From assembly GCA_050084515.1 (NCBI GenBank), contig CM114271.1, positions 19,158,001-19,222,000 of the forward strand: a stretch of 64,000 nt of DNA, read 5' to 3'. The translations under genes and the position numbers were made by a program. This document shows, one piece after another, positions 11,219 to 22,635 of this stretch (its first letter is position 1; each line of letters begins with the position of its first letter). This DNA is from Blasia pusilla (taxonomy: Eukaryota; Marchantiophyta; Marchantiopsida; Blasiales). The notes beneath the pieces were generated by a model. That model did no database searches and was not told the DNA's origin. It worked only from the letters and a program-made list of their open reading frames with translations.

Positions 11219-11724
11219 TATCACGACTTTTAGGATAGATCGGCAAGATCTAGTAGAGTTCCTTTAGAGATATAAGAGGCCTCAGAAGGTCAAGGATGAC
11301 CTGTTGAGGCCACGGGTAACCTGTGAGAGCAGGTTTCCCCTTCGTTTCGGCTCATTTGGAGCCATATAGAGAAACTTACTATTTTTGGTAAGTTTTCATT
11401 TGGAGTATAGTTGACTTTCCACTTTGAAAAGTGGCCCTTGATCCGCTACAGCAGGTCAAGAGCCAAGGAGGTGACTTGCGAGCATAAGTTATCGAGGAGA
11501 GAGCTTGGGAGAGGGAAGGGCGTATACCTCCAAGAGAGAGAGCTTGAGAGCTCATTCTCTCTTTGTTGAACCTCTTTGGCATAATGCGGCGGAGCTATGG
11601 TCTTGCTTGCCTTGTGTATGTAATCTAAGCCTTTCATTAGGAGAGTGGGTTTGGTTTGACATGAGAGAGAGTGCACACCATGGAGAGATTGGTGTGAGAT
11701 GTTGAGAGAGATCCACTTGATTTA
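11219..11724 (+). repeat. 5' LTR of copy C, truncated at its 3' end
   Basis: It aligns with the 3' LTR from 22636 for about 500 bases, with shared blocks such as GAGGCCACG, CTCATTTGGAGCCATATAGA and GAGCCAAGGAGGTGAC. The match ends near CCACTTGATTT (11724). The last roughly 130 bases seen in the 3' LTR (TTGGAGATATTTTGG to CGACA) are absent, so the primer-binding site cannot be placed. Confidence 0.8.
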
Positions 11725-14115
11725 CAAAGAGAGAATGAGGATTTTAGAGCTATGATGGAGGAGCTTGCTAGTGTTTGCTGTTTGTTGTAGGTTGGGGAAT
11801 TTTGTTCCCCACTTCATGGCTCACGGGAGTGCTCATGGGAGCAAGAGCCATTCGTTTGATGTCATTTCTTATTGATTTTTCGTACGAGAGGGTGGCGCGC
11901 GGAAGCGCTACCCAAATTTTGGTACAGATATAGTATGGGGGCAGATTGCTCTATATTGGTACTCTTGGGAGCACCATGTAGCTTTCTGATTTGTGATTTT
12001 ATAGGTTGAAAGTTTTTCGTTGGAAGAAATCAGCGCGGAAGCGCTGCCAAAATTCCTCTAGGAGAAGAGACGTTGGGCATTACGACAATCCAAGTCAATT
12101 TTTATTGGAATGTCCGATTCAAAATACTTTTTGACATTGTCGTAGATTGTTAAGCTCTACACGTTGTGCAATAGACAATGTGCAATTTGGAGCTATGAGC
12201 AGAAAGTTATGGCCAATTTTGTAAATTTCCAATTTTTAGGGTAAAAATTTCCAAACCCTAAACTAGCTGCCCCTATCACCGTCCACCTTCACCGTCAGTG
12301 CCGTCACCATCACCATCACCGTCCGTAGTCCGTCGTCCATGCTGTTGCCGCTTGCATTTCTGCCGCCGCCCTTTGCCATTGCCTCTGCCGCTTCCGCCGC
12401 CACTTGTCACCTCACCGTGGTTTGTTGCCGTTGTCGGTATTAGTTGCTACTACCGCCGTGGCAAGTTGCTGCCAACATGAGTTGTCACCGCCGCCATTTT
12501 CCCCCACCGACGTCTCTACCGTAGCTGCTTGCCATCTCGTCGCCACGACCGCCACTATCAGCTGCCGTTACCGCCGCCAACACGAGTTTTCGCCGCCGCC
12601 GCGGCTGTTCAAGACGACCACCAGACAGCAACACTGATTAAGGCCAGGTAGGGCCCCCGTTGCCGTACTTGGGGAGTCTGTATGAGTCATTCCCACTCAT
12701 TAACTCGCAACTTCGATTGTGTGACCTTTTTGGATTCATGGGATCATAGTTTCTTTTCCACTTTGCTATGTTATGATTGGTAGCCGCTCGACGACGATCG
12801 AGTACCGTGTCGTGACGCCCGTAGCCGCAACACGCTGCTGATTGCCGTGCCGTGCCGCTTGTGGCCACACCGCACCGTCTCGATCGCGGAACCACACCAT
12901 CATTGGGGAGAAGAGTATATGTTACTATTGAGGAGGGTATGCCGCTAAGTGCCACATCCGTTAATGAGTGTCGTGCCATTTGTAGCCGTTTCGTGCCGCC
13001 AGTGTTGCACCGGACCGCTGGAATTGCACCGCACATCGAGGAGATTTGAGCATCATCAGTACCAAAGGAGTACGACGTGCTATTTGGAGGATTTTTCTTT
13101 ACGAGCGGGTTGGGGTCAAGATTTACAGTTGTTGAGGAGCGACATTGACATTTATTGTCAGGTTACCCATTCTAGTCTTTTTCTCTACACGTGTTAGGGA
13201 TTTTCGGGTATTGGGAAGTTATTTGGGATATTGGGTTTCATGCTGACGTTGAAAGCATTGATGATGGGATGTCCAAAGTTGAGGATGTCCAGAGTTGGGG
13301 ATGGTTTGTCGATGAGACGATAGATCATTAGATTTGCTGCATCACGTCGCTTGTTGCCGCATAGCACACGCCTTAGTGAGAGAGTGTAGATTAAGTGCCG
13401 CATGTTTAGTTTGAGTGATTGAGGGATTATCACGAGATTGAGATTGATCATGTGAGAGGAGCACGAGGTTCATCACAGTGTCCTTTCAGGATTTTGAGAG
13501 GCAAGGTAGAGGACCTGAGAGTAGCTCTGGAGGGTTTACCCGGAGTGGCGTGAGGTTTCGAGTGTCTCCACGTGAGAGGCCACCTTGATCTCCTTCTGCG
13601 TCGTCTTCAGACGAGGGGGAGAATGTACATGAGTGTGTTAGTGATCCACCGCACATATTGAGTGGTCCTACTTGTTTGGCATACAAGATTTTTGCGACCC
13701 TCATAACCAAACAAACACAAAATAGGCACCAAGCGGAACATCATACAGAGTGGACTTTGTACGCCACACTTGGATTCCAACCCGTGATTCATTTTGTGTG
13801 AGTCTCGGTTAGGGACTCATTGGATTTCCATCGGATAATTGGAACCGCCAAGCGCAAAATGCCGTTTGAGGTTCCTAAACCGACCAGAAAGTCTATCCCA
13901 AGTCTTTCGAGACTTGCCTGTGTTGTAAACCGCGAGACTAGGAAGGTTGAGCTTGATGGGAGACCGAGACGAGAACTCAGAAAGTTAGCCCGCTGATTGA
14001 TCCAAGACCCCACTAATAGGAGTGCATGTTTGGATGCGGATCAACGTTGAGAGCGTGACCTAGTGAACGCACGCTTCCGCAATAACAAAGATTAACGTTT
14101 AAGGAGAGTAGGCGC
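11725..14115 (+). other. Long 5' leader of copy C, no gene recognised
   Basis: About 2.4 kb separates the LTR from Gag. It includes a GCC/CCG-rich tract (12270-12640) whose open frames are compositional, a second CGTGCCG-rich stretch (12780-13040) and an unassigned block at 13600-14090. Part of this may be foreign sequence inserted into the element. I found no motif and no target duplication that would prove it. Confidence 0.45.
12270..12640. repeat. Imperfect CCG/GCC-type trinucleotide-rich tract
   Basis: Interrupted runs of GCCGCC, CACCGTC and GTTGCCG give simple-sequence composition unlike its surroundings. Frames of 60 and 77 residues here (Pro/Ser/Cys-rich) are not convincing genes. Confidence 0.6.
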
Positions 14116-15130
14116 ACGAGAGAGATGGACGACCGGGATAGAGGATTGCGTAGGTTTTTTGGGTCATGTAAGCACTATAGAGTTAGAGGACTTCATTGCA
14201 GAGTTTAGGAGTTGGTGTGACTCATAGCGGGCTAGGAACTCAAGAGAGTTCAACCCGTTTACAGCATCGAACGGTATGCTCCAGCATTTGGAGGGGGCGC
14301 CCATGGACGATAACCATGAGTTTTCCCACATATATGCCTAGGAGATTAAGGAATGGCAAATATACTATGACCCACATTATGTGTCATGGACTAAGCCGTT
14401 TCTCGATGAGGAGGAGGAGTCAAGAGAGGCCTCTTCGTCTTCCGCGAGTGATGTTTCAGGAGGGGTCACTCAAACTGGAGCAGTCTAGTCAGTTTTGCCC
14501 TAGGTTCAACCCCATGGTTGAGTTCTTTGCTAAGTTGCAGAGGAGCTACCATGGGGTACGGACGGAGAAGTTACGGAGCATCGAGGACTTCCAGAGGCGC
14601 CCGGGTGAGAGTTTGCGTGAAGCCAGAATTCCCTTACCTACTTCCTTATGTAATGTACAACTCTTCGCACAAAGACTACCTTCAGTCTTCTTTTGCAAAG
14701 AAGCTTTTCCAATCTTCGTTGACAATCTTCACCACTATTCCTACTGCGGTCTTCCTTACAAAGTACCCGCGCTTCTTGTTCTAGCTTATTTTCCCCTCCT
14801 CTCCTACTTTTACACAATTCTCACTCTTCCAAGATAGTCCTTAATCTCTTACTACTTCTTGTCTTTTCATCAGAGTTCTGGCATCCCATGTTGTCACACC
14901 CCTTTTTGTAAAGTAAACATCTTTACTTCTGATATTGAGTCTTTTAGTCTTCACTCAAGGGAGGCTTCACTACAATTTTTTACAAAAATTGATCTTTATA
15001 CCAAAATTTCAAAAATGCGGGCACTACATCTCACTCCGTGATAGTTCCTCCCCAACTCTTGGAAGAACTCAACCAACGAGTTGAACGCAGGTGGTACGCG
15101 GTTGGTCATACTCGTAAGACGTGGGTCGAC
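14116..15130 (+). pseudogene. Gag of copy C, broken and with a foreign middle segment
   Basis: The Gag core matches copy A: FNPFTASNGMLQHLEGAP (about 14257-14310), MVEFFAKLQRSY (about 14515-14550), LRSIEDFQRRPGESLREA (about 14573-14627). At 14628 the match ends inside LREA and about 410 bases of unrelated sequence follow. Downstream only a degraded second zinc knuckle remains (GHTRKTW near 15103-15123, with Trp for the last Cys), followed by the Gly/Arg-rich tail. The first knuckle is gone. Confidence 0.7.
14629..15040. other. Unknown segment replacing part of Gag in copy C
   Basis: This T/C-rich stretch has no counterpart in copies A or D. It replaces the end of the Gag core and the first zinc knuckle. 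It begins AGAATTCCC and ends near CTCACTCCG. I see no inverted ends and no clear target duplication, so it may be filler from repair or an insertion with eroded ends. Confidence 0.45.
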
Positions 15131-15692
15131 AACTCCTCCAACTAGGGTGGGCCTAGAGGTCGTGCGGTAGGCGGTTCCGTTGGGGGATGAGGAGCTAGAG
15201 TTTTCGGAGGGGTTGGTGGAGTTGCCCGTGGAGGAGGTAGAGTCCCACCACCTAGATGCGTCGAGGGAGACGCCAGGCGTGAGGCTCGGATGGCTGCTTA
15301 GATACAGCAGCAGATTGCTCTATGGAACTTAAGTTACCCGATGCCAGATCGGTGGCATCAACGTCATATGGAGCAGCCACAGATATAGAGGATCCTAGTT
15401 GGATGTGCGGGATTGCCCAGATGGAGGTCACCATAGTTGTTACGTGTGGATTAGCCGTACATTTGGATCCATAGCAAGAGGAAGCCAGGAAATAGACCAC
15501 GCTTCCTCAATCTTTCACGTTGTCCGAGGCGATAAGGATCCCATCGATGGGTCTTGATCAGAGTTCCCAGAGAGTTGGTGATGTTGTTAGTGTGCAAGCA
15601 CGGAGGGCGATGGGAGAAGCAAGTGCAACGACTCTTATTGCTCATGCTCAAAAGGAGCATGTGTCAAGCACGTTGTTGGGGATGGCCACCGT
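15041..15692 (+). pseudogene. Gag tail and Gag-protease linker of copy C
   Basis: The frame can be followed as GGVARGGGRVPPPR (about 15210-15251), then IQQQIALWNLSYPMPD, then SFTLSEAIRIPSMG (about 15513-15554). Copy D has the same text at 60940-61430. The stretch stops at the CCGT target site of the nested LTR. Confidence 0.7.
15689..15692 (+). repeat. Target-site duplication CCGT (left) of solo LTR in copy C
   Basis: CCGT occurs here and at 16975-16978. Copy D has the unoccupied version, a single CCGT at 61422-61425 in the same context (CCACCGTTGTGTA). Confidence 0.9.
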
Positions 15693-16974
15693 TGTCGTGT
15701 CGAGAGCCTTTCTTAGAGTAACGGCGTACCTTGTAGCTGTAATAGTCGTGGTTGATGGAAGTCGAACTCTATAAGAATTTCTCCTTTTTCAGTACATAAT
15801 TATTATGTAAACTCTCCATTCTCTCATGACAGGAATCACGAATGGTAGTGCCGAGTCGATCACTTCTTCATAACATGGAGCCCCAAAATTCCTAACTATG
15901 AAATCCGTATTAACTACTTTACGTTTGTACACAAGTTAAATAACACAATTAGTGTTAAACCATACTCGAGCAAGCCTATTGACGTCCATGGATAGTTATA
16001 TAAGAACATACAAAGTGAAATCCCATGTCCTTCCGTACGTGACTATAGGAAGAATCACCGGTGTTAGAGATTGCATGACTTGACTCCTGAACGCGTCCCC
16101 AAAGTGATAAACTAGATAGCAAGTGAACTAATGTCTATTTATAAAGAGAATCTTGACGTGGTATGGGTTAAGAAAAGGAAAATCCGGCACAACTTGTGCT
16201 CCATCCATATCCATACTTGACAAACATCCTCTACTCTCCTCTAGAATGGGATTTGGCTTAGTTGCTCTCCCAAGAGGGATAATCCACTCTCGTTGGGAAA
16301 ATAACAAGCCAATCCATCGTTTATTTCTAGTATGACTAAATTCATCTAAGGTGACAAGTCTCTCATCTCCACACATACCACACTCTAGAAACCTTTCGGA
16401 GAATAGACCAAGGCCAAGTTATTCTCCCAAGAAGGGTTATTCACTCTCATTGGAAGAGCAAGAAATCCCAAAGCCATACAACTCAAGAATGACACGAGAG
16501 ACTCAAGATGTGAAGTAGAAGGTGATGAACCCTTGAAGGTCCCTCCTTTTTATATACTCACAAGGGATCCACAAGAATACAAAATAGGGCTAATCTTATC
16601 TTGTGCCACATGGCTTCCTCTCAAGGCTTAGCCAATCATATTTTGACACAAGTATATTACCTCTTATCTCTTCCAAAATATCCTCTTTTACTCCCTTCAT
16701 ATCTTCCAAACTACCCCACCAACCCTAGCCACCAACCAAGACTACTTTTGCTTTTATTTTATTAAAGCACTAACCCCATTTCTTTACTTTTCTAATCCCA
16801 TCTTTTATTTATTATCTTTTTTCCTTAAGTTGGGCCCGCGAAAATGAGTCACCCTAAAGAGGTTTAAACATGAGAATTTCATTTTCCTAGGCTAATTTAC
16901 TTAATACTAGTAAAACTCTCTCTAACACTTAATGATAGAGGAGTTTATATAACACGTGATTTTACTATATGACA
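15693..16974 (-). repeat. E-family solo LTR copy 2 (1282 bp), inserted in copy C
   Basis: The ends are TGTCGTGTCGAG and ACTATATGACA, nearly an inverted pair with the expected TG...CA. The insertion is flanked by CCGT on both sides and is exactly absent from copy D. On the minus strand a TATA box lies at about 16553-16540. No internal region or second LTR accompanies it, so it is a solo LTR left by recombination between two LTRs. It also holds two copies of a roughly 40-bp block around CTCCCAAGAGG...CCACTCTCATTGG (near 16270 and 16420). Confidence 0.9.
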
Positions 16975-17700
16975 CCGTTGTGTACCGGGCTCCTTTATTT
17001 TTTGCTTCCGATGTTATGACGTTGGGAGGAACGTCCGTCGAGGTTTTTTCGGCTGCCCGCTAGGTTATGTGAGCATGGAGTTGGAGTTCTTGCATCACAT
17101 TCAGAGGTGATTCCAAAGGAAGTGATGAACCTGCCATTGGAGCCTATGCTCAGGTCGTCCACGTCAAATTCATGGCAGAGCTACGGTTGCTAGGATGGCG
17201 AAGATTCCCGCTAGACCCGCGATAGAGTGTGCGATGGCTTCTCCTGGTGTTGTGTTGCTGTATAACCGAGGAGAGGTCTTCCAGTTGGTGAGTCCATGAG
17301 GTAGAGTTTTTAGTCCACACCGCGTCTTGTTGGATTCAGGAGCGCAACCCCTAATGCTGGGTAAGCGGCATTCAGAGGATTGGGCTTGATGAGAGCCGAT
17401 GTGGAGCGTTATCCATTCCAGATACAGACATCCTTGGATGGAGCAAGTACCACACAATATATCACCTGAGAGGAGATCGTGGTGAGGATTTGCTTAGGAC
17501 ACCCTACAGATGAGTCCGTGGTGCGAGCCAAGGCGATAGTGACCGATGTAGAGTCCTATGACGCCTTGGTTAGTGGAGCAGTGTTGTATCCGATGGGGTT
17601 TTTCCTAGATTACTGGAAGGAGTCAGCGTCCTCCAACAGACTAGGATGGCATTAAGGTGATAGGCGCCTTAGCTCATTACCCGTTTGATTCATCGGTGGA
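16975..17700 (+). pseudogene. Aspartic protease region of copy C
   Basis: The protease motif VLLDSGAQPLMLG lies at about 17324-17362, with catalytic Asp in LDSG at 17330-17341. Upstream is RPAIECAMASPGVVLL-like text with the same layout as copies A and D. Downstream, LYPMGFFLDYWKE (about 17587-17625) matches the region leading to the methyltransferase. Stops occur after LVSP (TGA, about 17297) and at several later points. Confidence 0.75.
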
Positions 17701-19236
17701 TTGATCAAGTGGCGACCAAGAGAGATGGCGACCTTAGCAGCATTTAGCAGCGCCATCATTTGGCCTAGTGATTTGATTGAGGGACATGTCCAAGCAGAGG
17801 ACACTCCCACTCCTGACATTTCTATGGAGAGGAGTGTCATTGTAGTTGCATCATTCTGTGGGGGAGAGGTGCTACTTTGGGGGTTGACTGAGGAGCTTCT
17901 ACGCTTAGCCACTGAGCATGTGCAGACCGTGGGGAGCGAGGTGTTTGCACCAGAGTGTGACGGGTTAGAGGAACCGGAGGTAGCCATGAGTGCTACTATG
18001 ATCCCTTTGGACACCAACCCGATTGTCTGGTGCATCCTAGAGAAGGGTATTCGCGTGCTGGATCTCTTTGGAGGGATAAGCACTGGTTTAGTTATTGTTT
18101 TGCACGTAGGAGTGCGCGTACACCTGTACCTGTATATTGAGATTGATGATGTTGCGAGACGCGCTTCACTTCACCATGTGGCGCAGTTATGCATCCATTT
18201 TCCCGACTTGTTGTCTACGTCCTCTGTCCAAGGATACTAGAGTTCCCTACCGAGGGATATTTCATTGTTGGGGGGCGTAGGTATTGGAGCGGGTAGGGAC
18301 CATAGACTTGGTCATTGATGGTTGGCTGTGTCAGGGCCAATCGAGTGCTAGCGGGTTAGCTGACTCTCAATCCAGGTTATTTTGGGAGATGATGCGGATT
18401 TTGCAACATCTGTAGGAGCATTAGTCTCGTTCTCCAGCATACATTCTGGAGAATGTGTTGATCTTGGGAGATTCGAGGTCACGGGTGATGACGAGTGAAC
18501 ATTAGGTGCAAGCATGGATCCGCCTAGCGTATTTTTGGATGCGGCGAGTGTAGGTTCACGAGCACATCGTCGGCGTCTTTGGTGGACCAACTTGGTGCCA
18601 CATGAGGTTTTGCGTAGGGTATATTCAGGTCATCAATCATAGGCAGTGAGGCACGATGATCGACCGTCGTTGATTGTGGTCAAGAGAATTGGCATGCCAC
18701 ACGTAGCCTTTCCCACATTTGTGAGTTTTCCCACTTCCTATGCATTCAAGGAGGCCGGACCTCGCTTGGTTTGGGATGACCAGGTACAGTGGTTGGTGGA
18801 GCCCAATATCGATGAGCGAGAGCAAGCGATGGAATTCCCCACAAGAGTGATGGGAGTACTATCACTATCACAGGCATCACGACGTCATGTCTTGGGTCAG
18901 GCAATGGACCTGAACGGCTTGACATGGATTTTTAGCTTAGGAGTAGCTGAGCAACGTTGTTTGAGGATGCGACAAATCAGAGCTATTGCGTTGGTGAGCC
19001 CCATGCCTACCAAGATGGTTGAGGCAGTGGCTGGGGACGAGACCCGAGGAGATCGACACACCAGGGGTGATCGGGAGACACATCCTTGGACTTCTTGGGA
19101 TGTTTTGCAGGTACGCCAGGAGATGATAGCCACAATATCGAGCGTGGTTTCGGGTACTGTACATGGAGATGAGAGTTTGCCGTTCGCTGTAGGGGAGCAT
19201 CCAAGTTCTACTGTCCGAGACGGCGTTGTACCATAG
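17701..19236 (+). pseudogene. DNMT3-like cytosine-5 methyltransferase of copy C, broken
   Basis: Motif I reads VLDLFGGISTGL (18055-18090), followed by a VEID-like acidic strand (YIEIDDVARRA, about 18133-18165). Motif IV reads GWLCQG: codons 18326-18334 give Leu-Cys-Gln, so the conserved Pro is lost. Motif VI is YILENV (18440-18457) and motif VIII is AHRRRLWWTNL (about 18560-18592). The C-terminal part in the open frame 18646-19236 has EFPT and ASRRHVLGQAMDLN, matching the last conserved block of DNMT3 (GFP...R..LLG). TAG stops at 18238, 18278, 18422, 18503 and 18640 stand where copy D has Gln codons, and a frameshift lies near 18,520. The order and spacing match the DNMT3 type better than DNMT1, although the catalytic triplet in the family is PCQ rather than PCN. 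Confidence 0.85.
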
Positions 19237-20770
19237 CAACCACCAACATCCGTGTTGGAGAGTCTTACCGTAGTCACGATGAAGACTTAGGAGCTAGATA
19301 TGGGCCCTAAGTTGATAGTAGGAGAGCGGCGCCGGATACACGAGTTCCTTAGGAGTTATAGTAGTTGTTTTGCATTTAGCATGCATGATTTGGGTACGCT
19401 TAAGGGCCCAGGGATCCGCATTGAGTTGTCAGTGACACGCCGATCTTCCGACGATCCTAGAGGTGTAGTGACATGGAGAGGGCTTTGATTGAGTAGGAGC
19501 AAAGACTTGGTTGGAGCAAGACTTGTGGAGATGTCGCATGGAGAATATGCATCCGCCACTTTCATGCTCGCCAAGAAGGATGTGCATAGCAACTGGACAA
19601 ATAGGCAATTGTGGGGAGACTACCTACCTATCAATCGGCAGACAAAGTCCAATAGTTATGCCATGCCCACGCTTGAGGAGATCTTTGATGCTATTGGGCA
19701 TGCAAAGGTCTTTAGTTCGTTAGATCTTCGAGTTGGATACCATCAACTGCCTATCAGATTGGAGGACAGGTACAAGACGGTATTTTGGGGCACCAATCCT
19801 CACGGGAAGGATTTCTTGAACCAGTAGTGGTTCTTACTATTTGGGTTAAAGAACGCACCAGTTGAGTTTTAGAGGGTCATGGATAGGATCTTGGCAAGTC
19901 TGGATTTTGCTAGGTGTTATATTGATGACATTGTAGTCTTAAGCACCATGGTTGAGGAGCATGAGCGACATCTTGAGGAGATTTTTCGACGATTGTAATT
20001 ACATGGGCTCAAGCTACATCTAGGCAAGTGCAAGTTCTTCTACGACTAGATTGAGTACTTGGGTCATTCGATATATCCAAGGGCCTTGGTGTCCAGCAAA
20101 CGAACATAGAGGCTATTTCACCCATTCCATGCCCTACAGATGTGAGTCAAGTTCATGCATTCATGGGATTAGCAAACTTCTATCGACGGAACATCAAGGG
20201 TTTTAATTCGATTGCGAAGCCGCTAACCTTGCTGACCAAGGTGGATCAAGAGTGGCACTAGGGGGGCTCAAGCAAGAGAGAGCATTTTAGCTGCTCAAGG
20301 ACATATTGACGTCCGCGCCCCTATTGAGAAGACCAATCAAGGGACGACCTTTCCAGTTGCATACCAATTGGAGCATGTTGGGGCTTGGAGCCGTGCTCAC
20401 CCAGCATGAGGATGATGGTAGAGAGTTTGTGGTGGCTTACGCTAGTTGCTTGAACAACGTTGTAGAGGCAAAGTGTAGCTCGTACAAGGGTGAGTACTTG
20501 GCTGCAATGTGGGTTGTCGCATATTTCATATGTTATCTATTGGGGAACCCCTTTACCATCATTGCAAATCATTAGCCACTTAAGTGGTTGATGAAGTCCG
20601 ACAAGCTTACAAGGAAGCTTGTGAGGTAGGCTCTTTTGTTGCAGGAGTATGACTTCCAGGTGGTGCATAGACCTGGGACGCTCAACTAGGATCTAGATGG
20701 TTTAAGCCATAATCCATGCCTGAGTCAACGAGGTGCGACTGGAGCTCGTTGGCATGGTGAGAGTGATGAG
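19237..20770 (+). pseudogene. Reverse transcriptase and RNase H of copy C
   Basis: A short linker (FAFSMHDLGTLKGPGIRIEL, about 19366-19425) leads into RT. The open frame 19489-19827 gives GEYASATFMLAKKD, the LWGDYLPINRQT block, SLDLRVGYHQLPIR and KTVFWGTNPHGKDF. After a TAG, LFGLKNAPVEF follows near 19840. The catalytic YIDD box lies at 19918-19929. RNase H-like sequence follows in the frame 20306-20575 (QLHTNWSMLGLGAVLTQ, where the first acidic residue is changed to Asn, and SSYKGEYLAA). The C-terminal tether region ends with LDGLSHNPC near 20,700. Stops include 19870-19872 (CAG in copy B) and 19996-19998. Confidence 0.85.
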
Positions 20771-22090
20771 GAGTTGGTGCCAGGATGGCACGCACTAGCC
20801 TATTTGGGCTTGTTGATTATGGACAGCCAGATTGCTGAGACTTTGATGGTGAGGTCAGATGGAGAGTCCTTAGATCCAGAGGCCAATGAGGAGACGACAG
20901 GTGGCCGAGATATTCAGGACGATGAAGTAGTCTTGGAGTACCTGCGTACCCGCAGCATTGCGAGCACAGTGGGTGCTAGACAGTAAAATCGGATCCTACA
21001 GCAAGCCAGACGGTTCCGGCGGGAGAGAACACATGTGTTGCGAGTTTGGAAGTAGTGCCTCATCCTTCAGAGAGAACATGTTTGGTGCGTCATGGCCACG
21101 AGGAGTTGGGTCATTTTGGAGTAAAGCGGATCTACAGCTTGCTCCAAATACACTATTGGTGGCGAGGTATGGAGACTAACGTTCAGTAGTTTGTTTCCAA
21201 GTGCATGGTTTGTGATCGGATCTAGGCATCGTTCAATGCTCCCACTCCACAGTTGCATCCACTTCCGATCATGGGTTTAGGTTAAAGATTGAGTTTGGAT
21301 TTTGCAAGACCTTTACCTTTGACGGAGCGCCATAGTCGTTATGTGTTGGTGATGATGGAGCACTTCTCTAAGTAGATAGAGTTGGTTGCATTGCCTAACA
21401 AAGCGAGTGAGGGGGTAAGGGATGCCTTCCTAGATCGAGTGCTAAGTCATTATGGCACACCAGCTGAGGTGTGTCAGGCCAGGGTACAGAGTTTCGCGGG
21501 GAAATTCAAGCCTTGTGTGATCAGGCGTTGATCGACCACCACACCACTTCGCGAGATCATCTTGAGGCGGATGGACTAGCAGAGAGGGTTGTGGAGACAG
21601 TGAAGAGAGGATTGCGCAAGTACGGCTTGCACAGAGGTCACCTAGGAGATTGGGACCTCCAATTTCCGTGGTTGGCGATGGGATAAAAATTCAGCAGGCA
21701 TCCTTAGCATCTTTCTCACCGTACTTGCTACTTTATGGCCAAGAGCCAGATTTAACTGTGGCGATTTGTTGAGATATTGGTGAGGTGTTGACTCTTGATG
21801 ACCTTGATGTATGGATGCAAGCATGTTCTTAGAGGGCTGAGTTTTTTTGAAGAGTGATGCCCATGGCGTTTGAGAACTTGGCGATTGCGTAGCATCAGGA
21901 TATGTTGAGGTATGCGATAGGTGGTTATTGACCTACTATCCGAAGGTTTTATCAAGGAGACTATGTCTACTTGCAGCAGACGATACCCACGACGTTGGAT
22001 GTGACTACAGGGCGCATCATCTTGAGAGTGCGTGAGATTTTTCCATCCGGTATTCTCTTATTGGAGAGACGTGATGGTATAGTTTGGAAG
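20771..22090 (+). pseudogene. Ty3/gypsy integrase of copy C
   Basis: The N-terminal zinc region is at about 21080-21230 (HEELGHFGVKR across frames, then CMVCD). SLDFARPLPLTERH (about 21290-21330) opens the core. HFSK is followed by TAG (21373-21375), the same stop position as in copy B. The second catalytic acid is replaced: the text reads SGQGTEF (about 21474-21494) where copy B has DQGIEF. DGLAERVVETVKRGL retains the Glu. The C-terminal part is seen near 21950-22090 (ending WKDHVRNCAP). Multiple indels make it inactive. Confidence 0.8.
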
Positions 22091-22094
22091 GACC

Positions 22095-22327
22095 ATGTGC
22101 GTAATTGTGCGCCGGCTATGTCATCTTCCAAACATTTACTGTACAATTGATCCAAGCTTAGAAGTAGTTCTTGCAGGCTTGCGATGTATGTTGTGTGGTT
22201 CTGCCCATGGTACAGCCACTATGCTAGTTTGTGATGGGTGTTCGAGAGGGTGGCATATGGCATGTCTGACGCCACCTCTCACTAGAGTTCCTCAGGGATG
22301 ATGGATGTGTCCCAGATGTACATAGAG
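22095..22327 (+). pseudogene. PHD finger at the integrase C-terminus, copy C
   Basis: The zinc ligands are all present: RCMLC, VCDGC, WHMAC and WMCPRC (about 22180-22320), giving C4HC3. A TGA (about 22300) stands where an Arg codon (CGA in copy B) is expected, just before WMCPRC. The finger follows CHLPNIYCTIDPSLEVV, as in copy B. PHD fingers commonly bind the tail of histone H3. Here the likely role is tethering the integration complex to chromatin, which is inferred from position only. Confidence 0.85.
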
Positions 22328-22635
22328 TAGGTAGTTCTAGATTCTGACTTATGTCTGTGACATGGATGATAAGAAGGGGACTAACTATGGGGCCACATGA
22401 GCAACCGGCCTTTCTGCTCTTAGCGTCTGAGAGATGTATGCCATGGTAGGTAGGGATAGATGGCTATCGAGAGTTAGAGGGATCTAACCACCAGCTAGGG
22501 GGACAATTGGAGATATTTTGGTACTTCTTGTCTCATTTTTTGGATGCTATGAGTTAGCATGGGATCGTGTGTATTTGTGTGTATGTTTGTTGACAACGAT
22601 GTATGTTGTGTAGCGATGTGTATGCGCACGACAAT
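22328..22635 (+). repeat. 3' untranslated region of copy C with polypurine tract and LTR-tail duplicate
   Basis: The purine-rich CTAGGGGGACA lies near 22494-22506. It is followed by about 125 bases (TTGGAGATATTTTGGTACTT to GCGCACGACA, 22510-22633) repeated almost exactly as the last part of the 3' LTR (23150-23278). The LTR proper starts only 3 bases later. Fragment F has the same arrangement, so it is ancestral to the family rather than an accident in copy C. Confidence 0.75.

Noticed and set aside
12298-12637. Pro/Ser/Cys-rich frames
   Set aside because: Products of the CCG/GCC simple-sequence tract in the leader of copy C.
15693-16974. A MITE or other DNA transposon with TGTCGT/ACGACA ends
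   Set aside because: The same sequence follows a polypurine tract as the 3' LTR of gypsy element E and has an internal TATA box, so it is a solo LTR.
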